Made by a program: the position numbers and the translations under genes
The notes under the pieces: generated by a model
What the model saw: only the letters and a program-made list of their open reading frames with translations
Database searches by the model: none
Told to the model about the DNA's origin: nothing
NCBI RefSeq assembly: GCF_001434315.1
Contig: NZ_AZFE01000032.1
Span: 561-64,560, forward strand
DNA: 64,000 nucleotides
Direction of reading: 5' to 3'
Source of the DNA: Paucilactobacillus oligofermentans DSM 15707 = LMG 22743
GTDB lineage: Bacteria > Bacillota > Bacilli > Lactobacillales > Lactobacillaceae
Part shown: in pieces, positions 27,917 to 37,053 of the stretch
Layout of the letters: the number at the start of each line of letters is the position of its first letter
Numbering within the stretch: position 1 is the stretch's first letter

Positions 27917-28339
27917 ATGGCAAATAAATTTTCATTGCACAATTTTTTTGGGACTAGTGAAGCAGAGTATGACGATGAAGACTATTATGAAGATCCAGTA
28001 GAACAAACTTCCGAACCAGTTCGAAATAAGAAGGTGGTTTCAATTAACAGTACACGTCCTACCGAATCAAGCAAGATTTCATTGTTTGAACCACGTATAT
28101 ATTCTGATGTAAAAGAAATTGCATCACAATTATTGAATAATCGGGCAATTATTGTAAACTTTACTCAAATGGATACTGCATCTGCAAAACGAATTGTTGA
28201 TTTCTTAAACGGAACCGTATATGCAATTGATGGTGCAATTGAACGAGTAGGGGATCAAATCTTTTTATGCACACCTCATAATTATGAAGTGTCTGGTAAT
28301 TTGACTGATACCATGACTCATGAACAAGATAACCTGTAG
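27917..28339 (+). CDS. sepF: cell division protein SepF
   Basis: A 140-residue SepF: an N-terminal amphipathic helix (ANKFSLHNFFG) for membrane binding, an acidic linker (about 15-55), then the DUF552 domain (about 58-135) that forms rings and binds the FtsZ tail. An ATG at 27908 is 1 nt from the AAAGGAG site, too close to use; the ATG at 27917 has a 10-nt spacer and is preferred. It is a Z-ring anchor redundant with FtsA. No YggS/YlmE gene lies between ftsZ and sepF here. Confidence 0.95.
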   Translation: MANKFSLHNFFGTSEAEYDDEDYYEDPVEQTSEPVRNKKVVSINSTRPTESSKISLFEPRIYSDVKEIASQLLNNRAIIVNFTQMDTASAKRIVDFLNGTVYAIDGAIERVGDQIFLCTPHNYEVSGNLTDTMTHEQDNL

Positions 28340-28354
28340 GCAAGGAGAATTAAT

Positions 28355-28639
28355 TTGGAAAATTTATTAGGGTTCATATTTTATGTTGTGACGCAATTAC
28401 TCCAACTATATATGATTCTGATAGTTGTATGGGCATTAATGACTTGGTTTCCAGGTGCATCACAAAGTAAATTAGGAATTTTTATTAATCGCTTAGTTGA
28501 ACCATATATTCGATTATTTGATTTTATTCCAAGTTTAGGTGGGATTGGATTCTCACCATTAATTGCATTGTTAGTATTGCAATTAGCGCAATATGGAGTT
28601 AGTGCATTACAAACGATTGTTGCCAATGCATTATATTAG
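28355..28639 (+). CDS. YggT-family membrane protein
   Basis: A 94-residue protein with two hydrophobic segments (about 5-30 and 65-90) and the YggT pattern RLVEPYIRLFDFIPSLGGIGFSPLIALLVL. The family is linked to osmotic shock and division gene clusters; its biochemical role is unknown. The start is TTG at 28355 with CAAGGAG 8-9 nt upstream. It lies 15 bp after sepF. Confidence 0.92.
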   Translation: MENLLGFIFYVVTQLLQLYMILIVVWALMTWFPGASQSKLGIFINRLVEPYIRLFDFIPSLGGIGFSPLIALLVLQLAQYGVSALQTIVANALY

Positions 28640-28651
28640 AAGGTGTAGGCA

Positions 28652-29443
28652 ATGAGTTTAAATGTAGAACAACATTTTAGGACTGATGAGAAACCGATTA
28701 TAGATGATATTGCTAATTGGATTTTGCAAGCAATTCAGCAATATCGTCCAGTGTTAAGTCCATTTCTTAATCCAAGACAGGTATATATTGCACAAACTTT
28801 AATCAATCAGCAAGATGACATTAAAATGGATAGTAACGGAGGCTTTGAAGGTGCAGAAATGCAACGAATCTTAGTTTATCCAAGTTATTTTGAACCATCA
28901 CTTGATGATTTTGAACTTCAGTTGCTTGAAATTAATTATCCCGAAAAATTTGCTGATATTAGTCATCATCAAGTATTAGGAACTTTGTTTAATCAGGGCG
29001 TTGAACGAAACACTTTCGGAGATATTATTACTGATGGTGTTGGTCGTTGGCAGATTATGGTCCAAAAGAAGCTTTCAACGTACTTTCAAGAACAAGTTGA
29101 CCGGATTGGTAAGTTAAATGTTCGACTGGAACCAATTGAACTGGAAGAAGTCGTTGTATCAGAAGCTGACTGGGAATCAATTGAAACAACAGTTAGTTCG
29201 GTCAGACTTGATAGTGTGATTGCAGCAGCCTTTAATTTTTCTAGAAATCGAGCGAAAGAAATAATTGAAAAAGGTTTTGCTCAAGTAAATTGGGTTGAAA
29301 TTCAAAAACCAGATTATTCGATTGTTGAACATGATTTGTTGTCGATTAGACGTGCTGGTAGAATAAGAATTGAAGTGATTAATTCTCAACCAACTAAAAA
29401 AGGTAAAATTAAAGTTAAGTTATCGGTAGTTACTGTGAATTAG
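28652..29443 (+). CDS. ylmH: S4-domain RNA-binding protein YlmH
   Basis: A 263-residue cytosolic protein. The N-terminal two thirds match the YlmH domain (QQYRPVLSPFLNPRQVYIAQTL...), and the S4 RNA-binding domain is at about residues 187-250 (VRLDSVIAAAFNFSRNRAKEIIEKGFAQVN). The Bacillus homologue binds ribosomes and has been linked to rescue of stalled nascent chains. AGAAGG lies before the ATG. Member of the conserved sepF-yggT-ylmH-divIVA set. Confidence 0.93.
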   Translation: MSLNVEQHFRTDEKPIIDDIANWILQAIQQYRPVLSPFLNPRQVYIAQTLINQQDDIKMDSNGGFEGAEMQRILVYPSYFEPSLDDFELQLLEINYPEKFADISHHQVLGTLFNQGVERNTFGDIITDGVGRWQIMVQKKLSTYFQEQVDRIGKLNVRLEPIELEEVVVSEADWESIETTVSSVRLDSVIAAAFNFSRNRAKEIIEKGFAQVNWVEIQKPDYSIVEHDLLSIRRAGRIRIEVINSQPTKKGKIKVKLSVVTVN

Positions 29444-29456
29444 GGGGGCGATTGTT

Positions 29457-30179
29457 GTGGATTTATCTATATCAAAGATAAAGAATAATCGATTTAATTC
29501 AAGACTAGGTGGTTACAGTTATCAACAAGTTGATGAATATGTTGCAGATATTTTGGGGGAGTTAACTGAATTAAGAGCAATCAACCGAAGTTTAAAACAA
29601 CAAGATTTGTTAGCAAAACGACAGTTCTCAGTATTGGCGTCAATGAAAGAAGAAATTTTGGACTTGATTATGAGTTCACAAAAGTATTCAGCCAAATGGA
29701 AGGATCGCTCTGCTAGGCAAGCACAAGTTACTATTAGATTCGCTGATCAAGAGGCGGAGCAAATTATTGCTGAAGCACAGGTGGACGCTAAGGTGAGTGT
29801 AATTGCTAAAATCAAAGAGGTTAAGCTACAAACTGACACGTTAGATAAGCTTAAAGTGATTGTAGCCACATATCAAAACGAAATGTTAGAATTATATAAA
29901 CAGCAAATCGAAATTAGTAATGATAAGATTGATTCACTAAGATCAGTTGAGCCAACCGAAATGAAGGCAATTTATAAAGGACAAGAATTTAATCATGGAT
30001 TTGAGAGTCAGCAAAGAATTGATTTCAAGATAGATAATCAACAAGTCAATTTGAATGTTACTGCTCCAAATAATGGTAAGGCAATTAATAAAGACGCATT
30101 GAAGATTCAAAATATCACCACAGGTACTAATGAAAAAAATGAATTAGTTATTAATTTAGCACTTAATATTTCAAAATAA
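29457..30179 (+). CDS. divergent DivIVA-domain protein (tandem paralogue)
   Basis: A 240-residue protein with an N-terminal DivIVA-like domain (SISKIKNNRFNSRLGGYSYQQVDEYVADIL) and central coiled coil (about 30-150). The membrane-insertion tip differs: the F-R-G-Y of Bacillus DivIVA is L-G-G-Y here, losing the Arg. The C-terminal 70 residues are not coiled coil and end in strand-like repeats (QVNLNVTAPNNG, NELVINLALNIS). The start is GTG with GGGGGGCG 6 nt upstream. 16 bp before the canonical divIVA, so it is a tandem duplication or an ancient paralogue with a changed job. Confidence 0.85.
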   Translation: MDLSISKIKNNRFNSRLGGYSYQQVDEYVADILGELTELRAINRSLKQQDLLAKRQFSVLASMKEEILDLIMSSQKYSAKWKDRSARQAQVTIRFADQEAEQIIAEAQVDAKVSVIAKIKEVKLQTDTLDKLKVIVATYQNEMLELYKQQIEISNDKIDSLRSVEPTEMKAIYKGQEFNHGFESQQRIDFKIDNQQVNLNVTAPNNGKAINKDALKIQNITTGTNEKNELVINLALNISK

Positions 30180-30195
30180 TTGGAGGAACCAAGCT

Positions 30196-30888
30196 ATGTC
30201 AATCTCAATTGAAGATATTCAAACTAAAAAGTTTTCTGGAAAAATGCGTGGTTATAATCAAGATGAAGTTAATAAATTTTTAAACCAAATTATTGATGAA
30301 ATGACCGAGTTAGAAGCACATAACCATGAATTAGAAGAAACAGTTAAGTCTGATCAAGAAAAATTAAAATATTTTAGTGAATTAAAAGATTCATTGAATC
30401 AATCGATTTTAGTTGCACAAGAAGCAGCTGATAAAGTTAAATCTAATGCGCAACGTGAATCAGATATAACATTGCGTGAAGCTCAAAAGCAAGCTACTGA
30501 TATTGTGGCAGAAGCTAATGACAAAGCTAATCAAGTAGTTCATGAAGCAGCTGAATCAACTTCTAAGTTAACGATTGAAACAAATGATCTTAAGAAGCAA
30601 ACAATGGTCTTCCGCCAACGTCTGCAAGTAATGCTTGAATCACAATTAGAGGTTGTTAGAAGTAATGACTGGGATACTTTATTGAAGGAAGTTGATGTCA
30701 GTTCATTTGATGAAATCCAAAAAGTTCTTGGTCAAACTCTTGACAACAGTACAAGCCAGAGTGTAAACTCAAGTACATCAATGCCTGAAACATCAGCTGC
30801 TTCAGCAACTTCTGAAGTATCACAAGAAGATAGTGCAGTTGACGAAGGTCAAACTGTAGTTATCTTCCCAGATGACTCAGAAAAATAA
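30196..30888 (+). CDS. divIVA: cell division initiation protein DivIVA
   Basis: A 230-residue DivIVA. The N-terminal lipid-binding domain (SIEDIQTKKFSGKMRGYNQDEVNKFLNQIIDEM) keeps the R-G-Y tip. A long coiled coil (about 30-160) and a Ser/Thr-rich acidic tail follow. It marks curved membrane at septa and poles and recruits partners. TGGAGG precedes the ATG. It is followed by the ileS T-box leader, with no obvious terminator between. Confidence 0.94.
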   Translation: MSISIEDIQTKKFSGKMRGYNQDEVNKFLNQIIDEMTELEAHNHELEETVKSDQEKLKYFSELKDSLNQSILVAQEAADKVKSNAQRESDITLREAQKQATDIVAEANDKANQVVHEAAESTSKLTIETNDLKKQTMVFRQRLQVMLESQLEVVRSNDWDTLLKEVDVSSFDEIQKVLGQTLDNSTSQSVNSSTSMPETSAASATSEVSQEDSAVDEGQTVVIFPDDSEK

Positions 30889-30914
30889 TTGATCATTTTA
30901 ATATTAATGAAATT

Positions 30915-31137
30915 TTTGAAGAGAACAGTAACTCAATTGGAAATTACTTATAAGCGAATCAACGACTGGTGAGAGGTTGATATGAAAACACAATTGATAG
31001 ATCATCTCTGAATCTTATACTGATTATTTAAGTGTGAGCGGTTCATAACCGTTAAATAATGAACTAAGAGAATTATTTTTATTCTAAATTTGGGTGGTAC
31101 CACGAGTCTTCGTCCCTTGCGGATGGGGATTTTTTTG
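30915..31137 (+). promoter_or_regulatory. T-box riboswitch (tRNA-Ile sensing) upstream of ileS
   Basis: The invariant T-box core TGGGTGGTACCACG is at 31091-31104. A Stem I region lies at about 30940-31030, with a plausible specifier ATC at 31012-31014 (CTCTGAATCTT context), matching Ile. The terminator CGTCCC...GGGGA with a T-run is at 31106-31137. Uncharged tRNA-Ile should stabilise the antiterminator and raise ileS expression. The ileS open frame runs back into this leader as an artefact. Confidence 0.93.
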
Positions 31138-31186
31138 TACCCTCGATTTCAATTACATTGGCTACATAATTCAAGGAGGACTCCAA

Positions 31187-33988
31187 ATGAGAATCAAAGA
31201 AACACTTAATCTAGGTAAAACTGATTTTCCAATGCGTGGTAATTTACCTGTAAAAGAACTTGAACGACAAAATGTTTGGGCAGAAAATAAAGTTTATGAA
31301 CAACGTCAAAAATTAAATGAAGGCAAACCAACCTACGTATTACACGATGGGCCTCCATATGCCAATGGTAATATCCATATTGGTCATGCGTTAAATAAAA
31401 TTACTAAAGATATTATTGTTCGATATAAATCAATGTCTGGTTTCCGTGCTCCTTACGTTCCTGGTTGGGATACTCATGGCTTGCCAATTGAACAACAATT
31501 GACTAAAGAAGGTCATGATCGTAAAAAAATGACTAAATCTGAATTCCGTGATCTTTGTCATAAATATGCACTAGAACAAGTTGACAAACAGCGTGATGGC
31601 TTTAAACGTTTGGGAGTTGCTGGTGAATGGGATAACCCATACCTAACTTTACAAAAAGAATATGAAGCTGCCCAAATTCGCGTATTTGGTGAGTTTGCTA
31701 AAAAAGATTTATTATATCGTGGGAAAAAGCCAGTTTATTGGTCATGGTCATCAGAATCAGCTTTGGCTGAAGCCGAAGTTGATTATCATGACGTTGTTTC
31801 ACCATCAGCTTTTTATGGTGAACGAGTTATGGACGGTAAAGGGGTATTAGACACTGATACTTATATGGTTGTTTGGACAACTACTCCATGGACAATTCCT
31901 GGTTCTGAAGGAATTACAATTGATGCGAAGTTTGATTATTTAGTAGTAACTCACGATGGTGATACAAGTAAGAAATTTGTGATTGCTGCTGATTTGATCA
32001 ATAAATGTGCTGAATTATTTGAATGGTCAGATGTTGAGACTGTTAAGGTAGTTAAAGGTGCTGAATTAGAAAATGTAACGGCTGAACATCCATTCTTTGC
32101 TGGCAAAGAATTAATTACGATGCTTGGCGATTTTGTTACAACTGATGCCGGAACTGGATTGGTTCATACTGCACCCGGTTATGGTGATGATGATTATAAT
32201 ATTGGTCGTAAATATGGCTTAGATGTATTTGCACCAGTTGATGATCGTGGCTATTTAACTGCTGAAGCAGGTCCTGATTTTGATGGTGTCTTTTATGAGG
32301 AAGCTAACCAAATTGCACTTGATAAATTAAAAGATGCTGGATTGTTACTAAAGCATATGCCATATGAACATAGTTACCCATTTGATTGGCGTACAAAGAA
32401 ACCAATTATTTTCCGTGCAACTGATCAATGGTTTGCGTCTGTTGATAAAATTCGTGGTCAGATTTTAGCTGCGATTGATGACGTAACTTTCAGCCCTGAT
32501 TGGGGGAAAGTACGCCTTCACAATATGATTCGTGATCGTGGCGATTGGGTTATTTCACGTCAACGAGTTTGGGGTGTGCCACTACCAGTATTTTACGCTG
32601 AAGATGGTACTCCAATTATTGAACCAGAAACAATTAATCACGTGGCTGATTTATTTGGTGAATTTGGTTCTAATGTTTGGTTTGATCGCGAAGCTAAAGA
32701 TTTATTACCAGATGGATATACAAGTGAACATTCACCAAATGGAACATTTAAGAAAGAAACAGATATCATGGATGTTTGGTTTGATTCCGGAACATCACAT
32801 CAAGGAGTTTTAGCCGAACGTGATAACTTAACTTATCCTGCTGATTTGTATATGGAAGGTTCAGATCAATATCGTGGCTGGTTTAATTCAAGTTTAATTA
32901 CTAGTGTTGTTGTGTCTGGAAAAGCTCCATATAAGTCAGTTATGTCACAAGGCTTTACCTTGGATAGTGATGGACGTAAGATGAGTAAATCAATCGGTAA
33001 TACGATTGATCCAAGTAAAGTTATTAAACAAATGGGAGCTGAAATTATTCGTTTGTGGGTCTTAAGTGTCGACTCATCATCAGACGTTCGGGTTTCAATG
33101 GAAGGTATGAAGCAAGTTTCTGAAAGTTATCGTAAGATCCGTAATACGATGCGTTTCTTGATGGCTAATACAACTGACTTTGATCAAAAGACAGATGGTG
33201 TTGCCTATGATGATCTAGAATCGATTGATCAATATATGTTGATTCGTTTGAATTCATTTGTTGAAGAGATTCGTGGACATTATGAAAAGAATGAATTTTT
33301 AGATATCTATAAAAAGTTAATGAATTTTGTTACAACTGAATTATCGGCTTTCTATATGAATGTTGCTAAAGATGTTGTTTATATTGATGCTGAAAATTCA
33401 AAAACGCGTCGTTCAATGCAAACGGTCTTCTACAAGATTTTAGTGTCATTTAGTCAATTATTAACCCCAGTATTACCACATACAACTGAAGAAATTTGGG
33501 GATTCTTGAAGGAAGAAGAAGAATTTGTTCAACTTTCTGAAATGCCAGAAGTAACTCATTATAGTAATGAAACTACAGTGATTGAAAACTGGAATTCATT
33601 TATGAATCTACGTGGACATGTCCTTAAAGTACTTGAAGAAGCGCGTGATGCTAAAGAAATTGGTAAGTCGTTGGAAGCTCGCCTTGATTTATATGTTTCA
33701 GAATCTAATATGAAAATGTTAGATTCATTGGATGCCAATGTACAACAAATGTTAGAAGTTTCTGATCTACACATTCAAGCTATCGAGGATGCACCTACTT
33801 CAGCAACTAACTTTAATGACGGTGTATCATTAGTCGCTAGTCCAGCAGAAGGTGAAGTTTGCCAACGTTGTCGTATGACTTCAACTGATGTTGGTTTAGA
33901 TGATGCATATCCAGAATTGTGCGCTCGTTGTGCTGCAATTGTTCGTGCAGAATATCCAGAAACGATTACTGAAGGATTAGAAAAATAA
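31187..33988 (+). CDS. ileS: isoleucine--tRNA ligase
   Basis: A 933-residue class Ia synthetase. HIGH signature (HIGH at 64-67, [11 protein letters not shown]), a CP1 editing domain with TWTTPWT-type motif ([12 protein letters not shown]), KMSKS at 598-602 and a C-terminal zinc finger (CQRC ... CARC, about 896-920). Length is standard. GGAGGA lies 8 nt before the ATG at 31187; upstream in-frame codons lie in the T-box. It is controlled by that T-box and followed by a strong terminator at 34062. Confidence 0.97.
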   Translation: MRIKETLNLGKTDFPMRGNLPVKELERQNVWAENKVYEQRQKLNEGKPTYVLHDGPPYANGNIHIGHALNKITKDIIVRYKSMSGFRAPYVPGWDTHGLPIEQQLTKEGHDRKKMTKSEFRDLCHKYALEQVDKQRDGFKRLGVAGEWDNPYLTLQKEYEAAQIRVFGEFAKKDLLYRGKKPVYWSWSSESALAEAEVDYHDVVSPSAFYGERVMDGKGVLDTDTYMVVWTTTPWTIPGSEGITIDAKFDYLVVTHDGDTSKKFVIAADLINKCAELFEWSDVETVKVVKGAELENVTAEHPFFAGKELITMLGDFVTTDAGTGLVHTAPGYGDDDYNIGRKYGLDVFAPVDDRGYLTAEAGPDFDGVFYEEANQIALDKLKDAGLLLKHMPYEHSYPFDWRTKKPIIFRATDQWFASVDKIRGQILAAIDDVTFSPDWGKVRLHNMIRDRGDWVISRQRVWGVPLPVFYAEDGTPIIEPETINHVADLFGEFGSNVWFDREAKDLLPDGYTSEHSPNGTFKKETDIMDVWFDSGTSHQGVLAERDNLTYPADLYMEGSDQYRGWFNSSLITSVVVSGKAPYKSVMSQGFTLDSDGRKMSKSIGNTIDPSKVIKQMGAEIIRLWVLSVDSSSDVRVSMEGMKQVSESYRKIRNTMRFLMANTTDFDQKTDGVAYDDLESIDQYMLIRLNSFVEEIRGHYEKNEFLDIYKKLMNFVTTELSAFYMNVAKDVVYIDAENSKTRRSMQTVFYKILVSFSQLLTPVLPHTTEEIWGFLKEEEEFVQLSEMPEVTHYSNETTVIENWNSFMNLRGHVLKVLEEARDAKEIGKSLEARLDLYVSESNMKMLDSLDANVQQMLEVSDLHIQAIEDAPTSATNFNDGVSLVASPAEGEVCQRCRMTSTDVGLDDAYPELCARCAAIVRAEYPETITEGLEK

Positions 33989-34061
33989 TTAGTTTAATTT
34001 TTCACAATTTTTTTAAGTATGATTTAAATACATTTATATAATAATTGTTAATTAAAGATTG

Positions 34062-34113
34062 AAGAATCAGGATGAATCCAAGTGTAAATGGGTTCTTTCT
34101 GGTTCTTTTTTTG
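34062..34113 (+). terminator. terminator after ileS
   Basis: A two-part stem: AAGAATCAG with CTGGTTCTT outside and GAATCCA with TGGGTTC inside, separated by a 3x3 internal loop, then a T-run. Confidence 0.88.
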
Positions 34114-34162
34114 ATAAGATAATATGATAGTAGTTAAATTATTTTTAGGAATATTAGAAAGC

Positions 34163-34191
34163 ATGACAATCAGGTGCTATCGGTGTAAAAT
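34163..34191 (+). promoter_or_regulatory. promoter of the dapF operon
   Basis: A -35 ATGACA (34163-34168), a 17-nt spacer and a -10 TAAAAT (34186-34191), 38 nt before the dapF start. Confidence 0.65.
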
Positions 34192-34229
34192 GTCAATATT
34201 GAATACAAATAACTAAGAGGGTGAATGGC

Positions 34230-35219
34230 GTGCAATTAATCAAAGTACATGGTTCTGAAAATGATTTTTATATGTTAGATGTAACAACATTAGATCATCA
34301 GCTATCCGAAAGTGAAATTAAACAAATAGCAATCAATATTTGTAATCGTAAAGCTGGATTAATTGATGGTGCAGATGGATTGTTGTTAATTGATAAGTCT
34401 GACCATATTAACGTACTCGGAAAAATGCGCGTAATTAATGCTGACGGTAGTGAAGCTAGTATGTGTGGTAATGGATTGCGTTGTGTAGCCCGTTATCTTG
34501 CCGAAAAGAATCAACAACAATCATTTAAGATTGAAACGATGCAGGCCGATTTACCAGTTGCTAAAATGCCGTCTCTATCAAAGGGCGTTGAAACTTATCA
34601 GGCACATATCTCACCAGTCAGTTTTTCAGCTAATGATTTAGGGATGCGTGTTAATGCTGGTGAAGATACGCTAATTAATCAAACGATTGCTGAATTAAAT
34701 ACTAAATTAAAATTTACTGCAATTGCAGTACCTAATCCACATTTAATTTCATTTGTTGATGAAACAACTATTAGTGGAGATTATCTGGGTGAACTTGGTC
34801 ATTATTTGAATAATAAAACTAATTCAGTTTTTCCAGATGGTGTGAATGTTAGCTTTGTTCGAATCTTAGGTAAGAATCAAATCTTTGTCCGAACATTTGA
34901 ACGCGGAGTGGGCTATACGGACGCTTGTGGAACTGCCATGTCTGCATCTAGTTTGGTTAGTGTGTTATTGCATAATGATCTAATTGAAAATAATGCGAAA
35001 ATTTCTGTTTGTAACCCAGGCGGGATGGTTAACACGGTAGTACATCATTCAGATAACAGTGAAGACTATATTGATTTAATTGGTAATGCAACATTTATGC
35101 GAACTATTGATATTAGTTTAGATGAAACGTTGGCTGGTAATTTTACTAATATAGATATTAATGAAACAAAAGAACAAGCATCATATAAAGCGTTTATTAA
35201 AACCTTACCAAAGGTATAA
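34230..35219 (+). CDS. dapF: diaminopimelate epimerase
   Basis: A 329-residue PLP-independent epimerase turning LL-DAP into meso-DAP for lysine or meso-DAP peptidoglycan. The two catalytic Cys lie in MCGNGLRC (about residues 80-87) and DACGTAMSA (about 232-240). It is somewhat longer than the E. coli enzyme (274). A GTG at 34221 is inside the GAGGGTG site, so GTG 34230 is preferred, giving the family start MQLIKVHGSENDF. It leads a run of small genes up to mnmA. Confidence 0.93.
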   Translation: MQLIKVHGSENDFYMLDVTTLDHQLSESEIKQIAINICNRKAGLIDGADGLLLIDKSDHINVLGKMRVINADGSEASMCGNGLRCVARYLAEKNQQQSFKIETMQADLPVAKMPSLSKGVETYQAHISPVSFSANDLGMRVNAGEDTLINQTIAELNTKLKFTAIAVPNPHLISFVDETTISGDYLGELGHYLNNKTNSVFPDGVNVSFVRILGKNQIFVRTFERGVGYTDACGTAMSASSLVSVLLHNDLIENNAKISVCNPGGMVNTVVHHSDNSEDYIDLIGNATFMRTIDISLDETLAGNFTNIDINETKEQASYKAFIKTLPKV

Positions 35220-35251
35220 TGCAAAATTAAAGTGGATTGGACGTAATTAAT

Positions 35252-35488
35252 ATGTTACAAGGTACTGTAAAAAGTTTTGATGCACTTAAAGGGTTTGGCT
35301 TCATCGAAGTTGAAGACGAACCAGATGTATTTGTGCATTTTAGTGGAATTGAAGGATCAGGTCATAAGGAACTTGAAGCTGGACAAAACGTTGAACTGGT
35401 TGTTGTGGCTGGAATTCGTGGCCCACAAGCAGCACATGTGCGTGTAATTAAAAACACTGATAGTGAGGATGTTGAAGATGAACTTTGA
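35252..35488 (+). CDS. csp: cold shock protein (CspA family)
   Basis: A 78-residue OB-fold nucleic-acid chaperone with RNP1 KGFGFI and RNP2 VFVHF, plus a short acidic tail (SEDVEDEL) beyond the usual 66-70 residues. Trp in the classic VKWF is Ser here (VKSFD). A TTG at 35237 is in frame, but the ATG at 35252 gives the family N-terminus MLQGTVKSF. Its 3' end overlaps the Nudix gene by 11 bp. Confidence 0.92.
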   Translation: MLQGTVKSFDALKGFGFIEVEDEPDVFVHFSGIEGSGHKELEAGQNVELVVVAGIRGPQAAHVRVIKNTDSEDVEDEL

Positions 35489-36020
35489 GGAGAAACAAAT
35501 TGAATCAAAGACTGTCTATGCAGGCAAAATTATCGATGTTGAAGTAATGAAAGTCGAATTACCAAATGGAAAAATGGCGACGCGTGATATTGTACGGCAT
35601 ATGCCAGCAGTTGCAGTATTGGCAATTAACAATGAAAATAAAATGATTTTAATGAAACAATGGCGTGCACCAATTGATGCACTTACATTAGAAATTCCAG
35701 CTGGAAAGTTGGATGATCGTGATCAAGGCGATATGTTAGGTGCGATTAATCGAGAACTTAATGAAGAAACTCGTTATCGTTCAGGTAAAATTTCTGAAAT
35801 TAGTTCATTTTATACAGCAATTGGGTTTTCTGATGAGTATATGACACTTTATTTAGCAACTGAGTTAGAACCAGTACAAAATGAATTACCTCAAGATGAT
35901 GATGAAAATTTGGAAATGATAACTGTGACTTTAGATCAAGCATTAATGATGGTAAATAGTAAAGAAATTGTTGACCAAAAGACGATCATGGCAATTTATT
36001 ATTGGGCGACAATGAAGTAA
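35478..36020 (+). CDS. nudF: Nudix hydrolase, ADP-ribose pyrophosphatase type
   Basis: A 180-residue Nudix enzyme, probably cleaving ADP-ribose to AMP and ribose 5-phosphate. The Nudix box is seen as [23 protein letters not shown] (split over about residues 76-98), with the essential RE-x2-EE core REL-NEE. The preceding EIPAG is typical of ADPRases. In-frame GTG/ATG codons at 35463-35469 are too early; GAGG 9 nt before the ATG at 35478 decides the start. It overlaps csp, so coupled translation. Confidence 0.9.
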   Translation: MNFEEKQIESKTVYAGKIIDVEVMKVELPNGKMATRDIVRHMPAVAVLAINNENKMILMKQWRAPIDALTLEIPAGKLDDRDQGDMLGAINRELNEETRYRSGKISEISSFYTAIGFSDEYMTLYLATELEPVQNELPQDDDENLEMITVTLDQALMMVNSKEIVDQKTIMAIYYWATMK

Positions 36021-36031
36021 GGTGAATGACT

Positions 36032-36334
36032 ATGACAGAAAATGAAAAACCGTTGTCACGGGCAGAATATAAGCGGCAACAAGAATTAGAAGAAAATGAG
36101 TTACATGAACGTGATAAGAAGCGATTAAAAGCAGAACGAGATTATGCACAACAACATCCACATGAAGACGATAACGTAGATGAAGCACCTCAGACACGTT
36201 CACGAAGTGGAAAAAGCGAACCACGTTCAACTGAAGATAAAACTAAGAGAATGAAATCAAAATTAAATATTGTAATTGGCGGTCTTGTGATTGCTATTGT
36301 CGCAGTTTATTTAGTTTTGTTTTTTGTCGGATAA
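36032..36334 (+). CDS. hypothetical single-pass membrane protein
   Basis: A 100-residue protein. The first 75 residues are highly charged and helical (SRAEYKRQQELEENELHERDKKRLKAER), then basic/Ser-rich, and the last 22 form one transmembrane helix (LNIVIGGLVIAIVAVYLVLFF), a tail-anchored layout with an N-in cytoplasmic part. AAGGTG lies 8 nt before the ATG at 36032 (an ATG at 36026 is too close). No family recognised with confidence. It sits between nudF and mtnN in the same operon. Confidence 0.8.
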   Translation: MTENEKPLSRAEYKRQQELEENELHERDKKRLKAERDYAQQHPHEDDNVDEAPQTRSRSGKSEPRSTEDKTKRMKSKLNIVIGGLVIAIVAVYLVLFFVG

Positions 36335-36347
36335 CGGAGAATTTAAA

Positions 36348-37043
36348 ATGAAATATGGCGTAATTTGTGCAATGCCTGAAGAAATTAAAGAATTGATCGA
36401 AGCGATGGACTACAAACAAGAAGTTGAACTTGGTTCAAAAAAGTATTATGAAGGAATGATTAGTAACCAAGATGTAGTTCTAGTTGAATCTGGAATTGGT
36501 AAAGTCGAGGCAGGTATCACAACTGAACATTTAATCAGTGAATTTAATGTTGATATAGTTATTAATTCTGGCTCAGCAGGCGGAATAGGTGAAGGCTTAA
36601 AAGTTGGAGATATCGTTGTTTCAACTGAGACTGCGTATCATGATGTAGATGTGACTGCTTTTGGTTATGACTATGGTCAATTACCAGGGCAACCGGTAAC
36701 GTTTAAAGCTTCTAAAGAGTGGTCAGAAGCTATTATCAAGGCTGGAGAATCAACTGGATTAACTGTTCTTTCAGGTTTGATCGTTTCAGGTGATCAATTT
36801 GTAGCTAATAGTGACACTATTGCATCGATAAAAGCTAAATTTCCTAATGCTCTATCTAGTGAAATGGAAGGGGCTGCGGTTGGTCAAGTTTCGAATGATC
36901 ATAACATCCCATATGTAGTTGTCCGGGCAATGTCTGATACTGGTGATGAAGAAGCAAGCGTTTCATTTGATGATTTTATTATTGATGCTGGTAAACGTTC
37001 TGCTAAAATGTTGTTGACTTTATTCGCAAATCAGAACAAATAG
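36348..37043 (+). CDS. mtnN: 5'-methylthioadenosine/S-adenosylhomocysteine nucleosidase
   Basis: A 231-residue enzyme hydrolysing MTA and SAH to adenine plus the thioribose, which detoxifies SAM by-products and feeds LuxS. Motifs: MPEE near the start, NSGSAGGIG (about residues 72-80), SEMEGAAV with the catalytic Glu and the ribose-binding Met-Glu, and SDTGDEEA with the catalytic Asp. ACGGAG before the ATG at 36348 sets the start; upstream frame overlaps the previous gene. It precedes a cysteine desulfurase, as in relatives. Confidence 0.95.
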   Translation: MKYGVICAMPEEIKELIEAMDYKQEVELGSKKYYEGMISNQDVVLVESGIGKVEAGITTEHLISEFNVDIVINSGSAGGIGEGLKVGDIVVSTETAYHDVDVTAFGYDYGQLPGQPVTFKASKEWSEAIIKAGESTGLTVLSGLIVSGDQFVANSDTIASIKAKFPNALSSEMEGAAVGQVSNDHNIPYVVVRAMSDTGDEEASVSFDDFIIDAGKRSAKMLLTLFANQNK

Positions 37044-37053
37044 AGGTTCGTAT

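Noticed and set aside
31094-31186. Upstream extension of the ileS open frame (start at 31094)
   Set aside because: This stretch is the T-box core, antiterminator and terminator; the real ATG at 31187 has a GGAGGA site and the family N-terminus.
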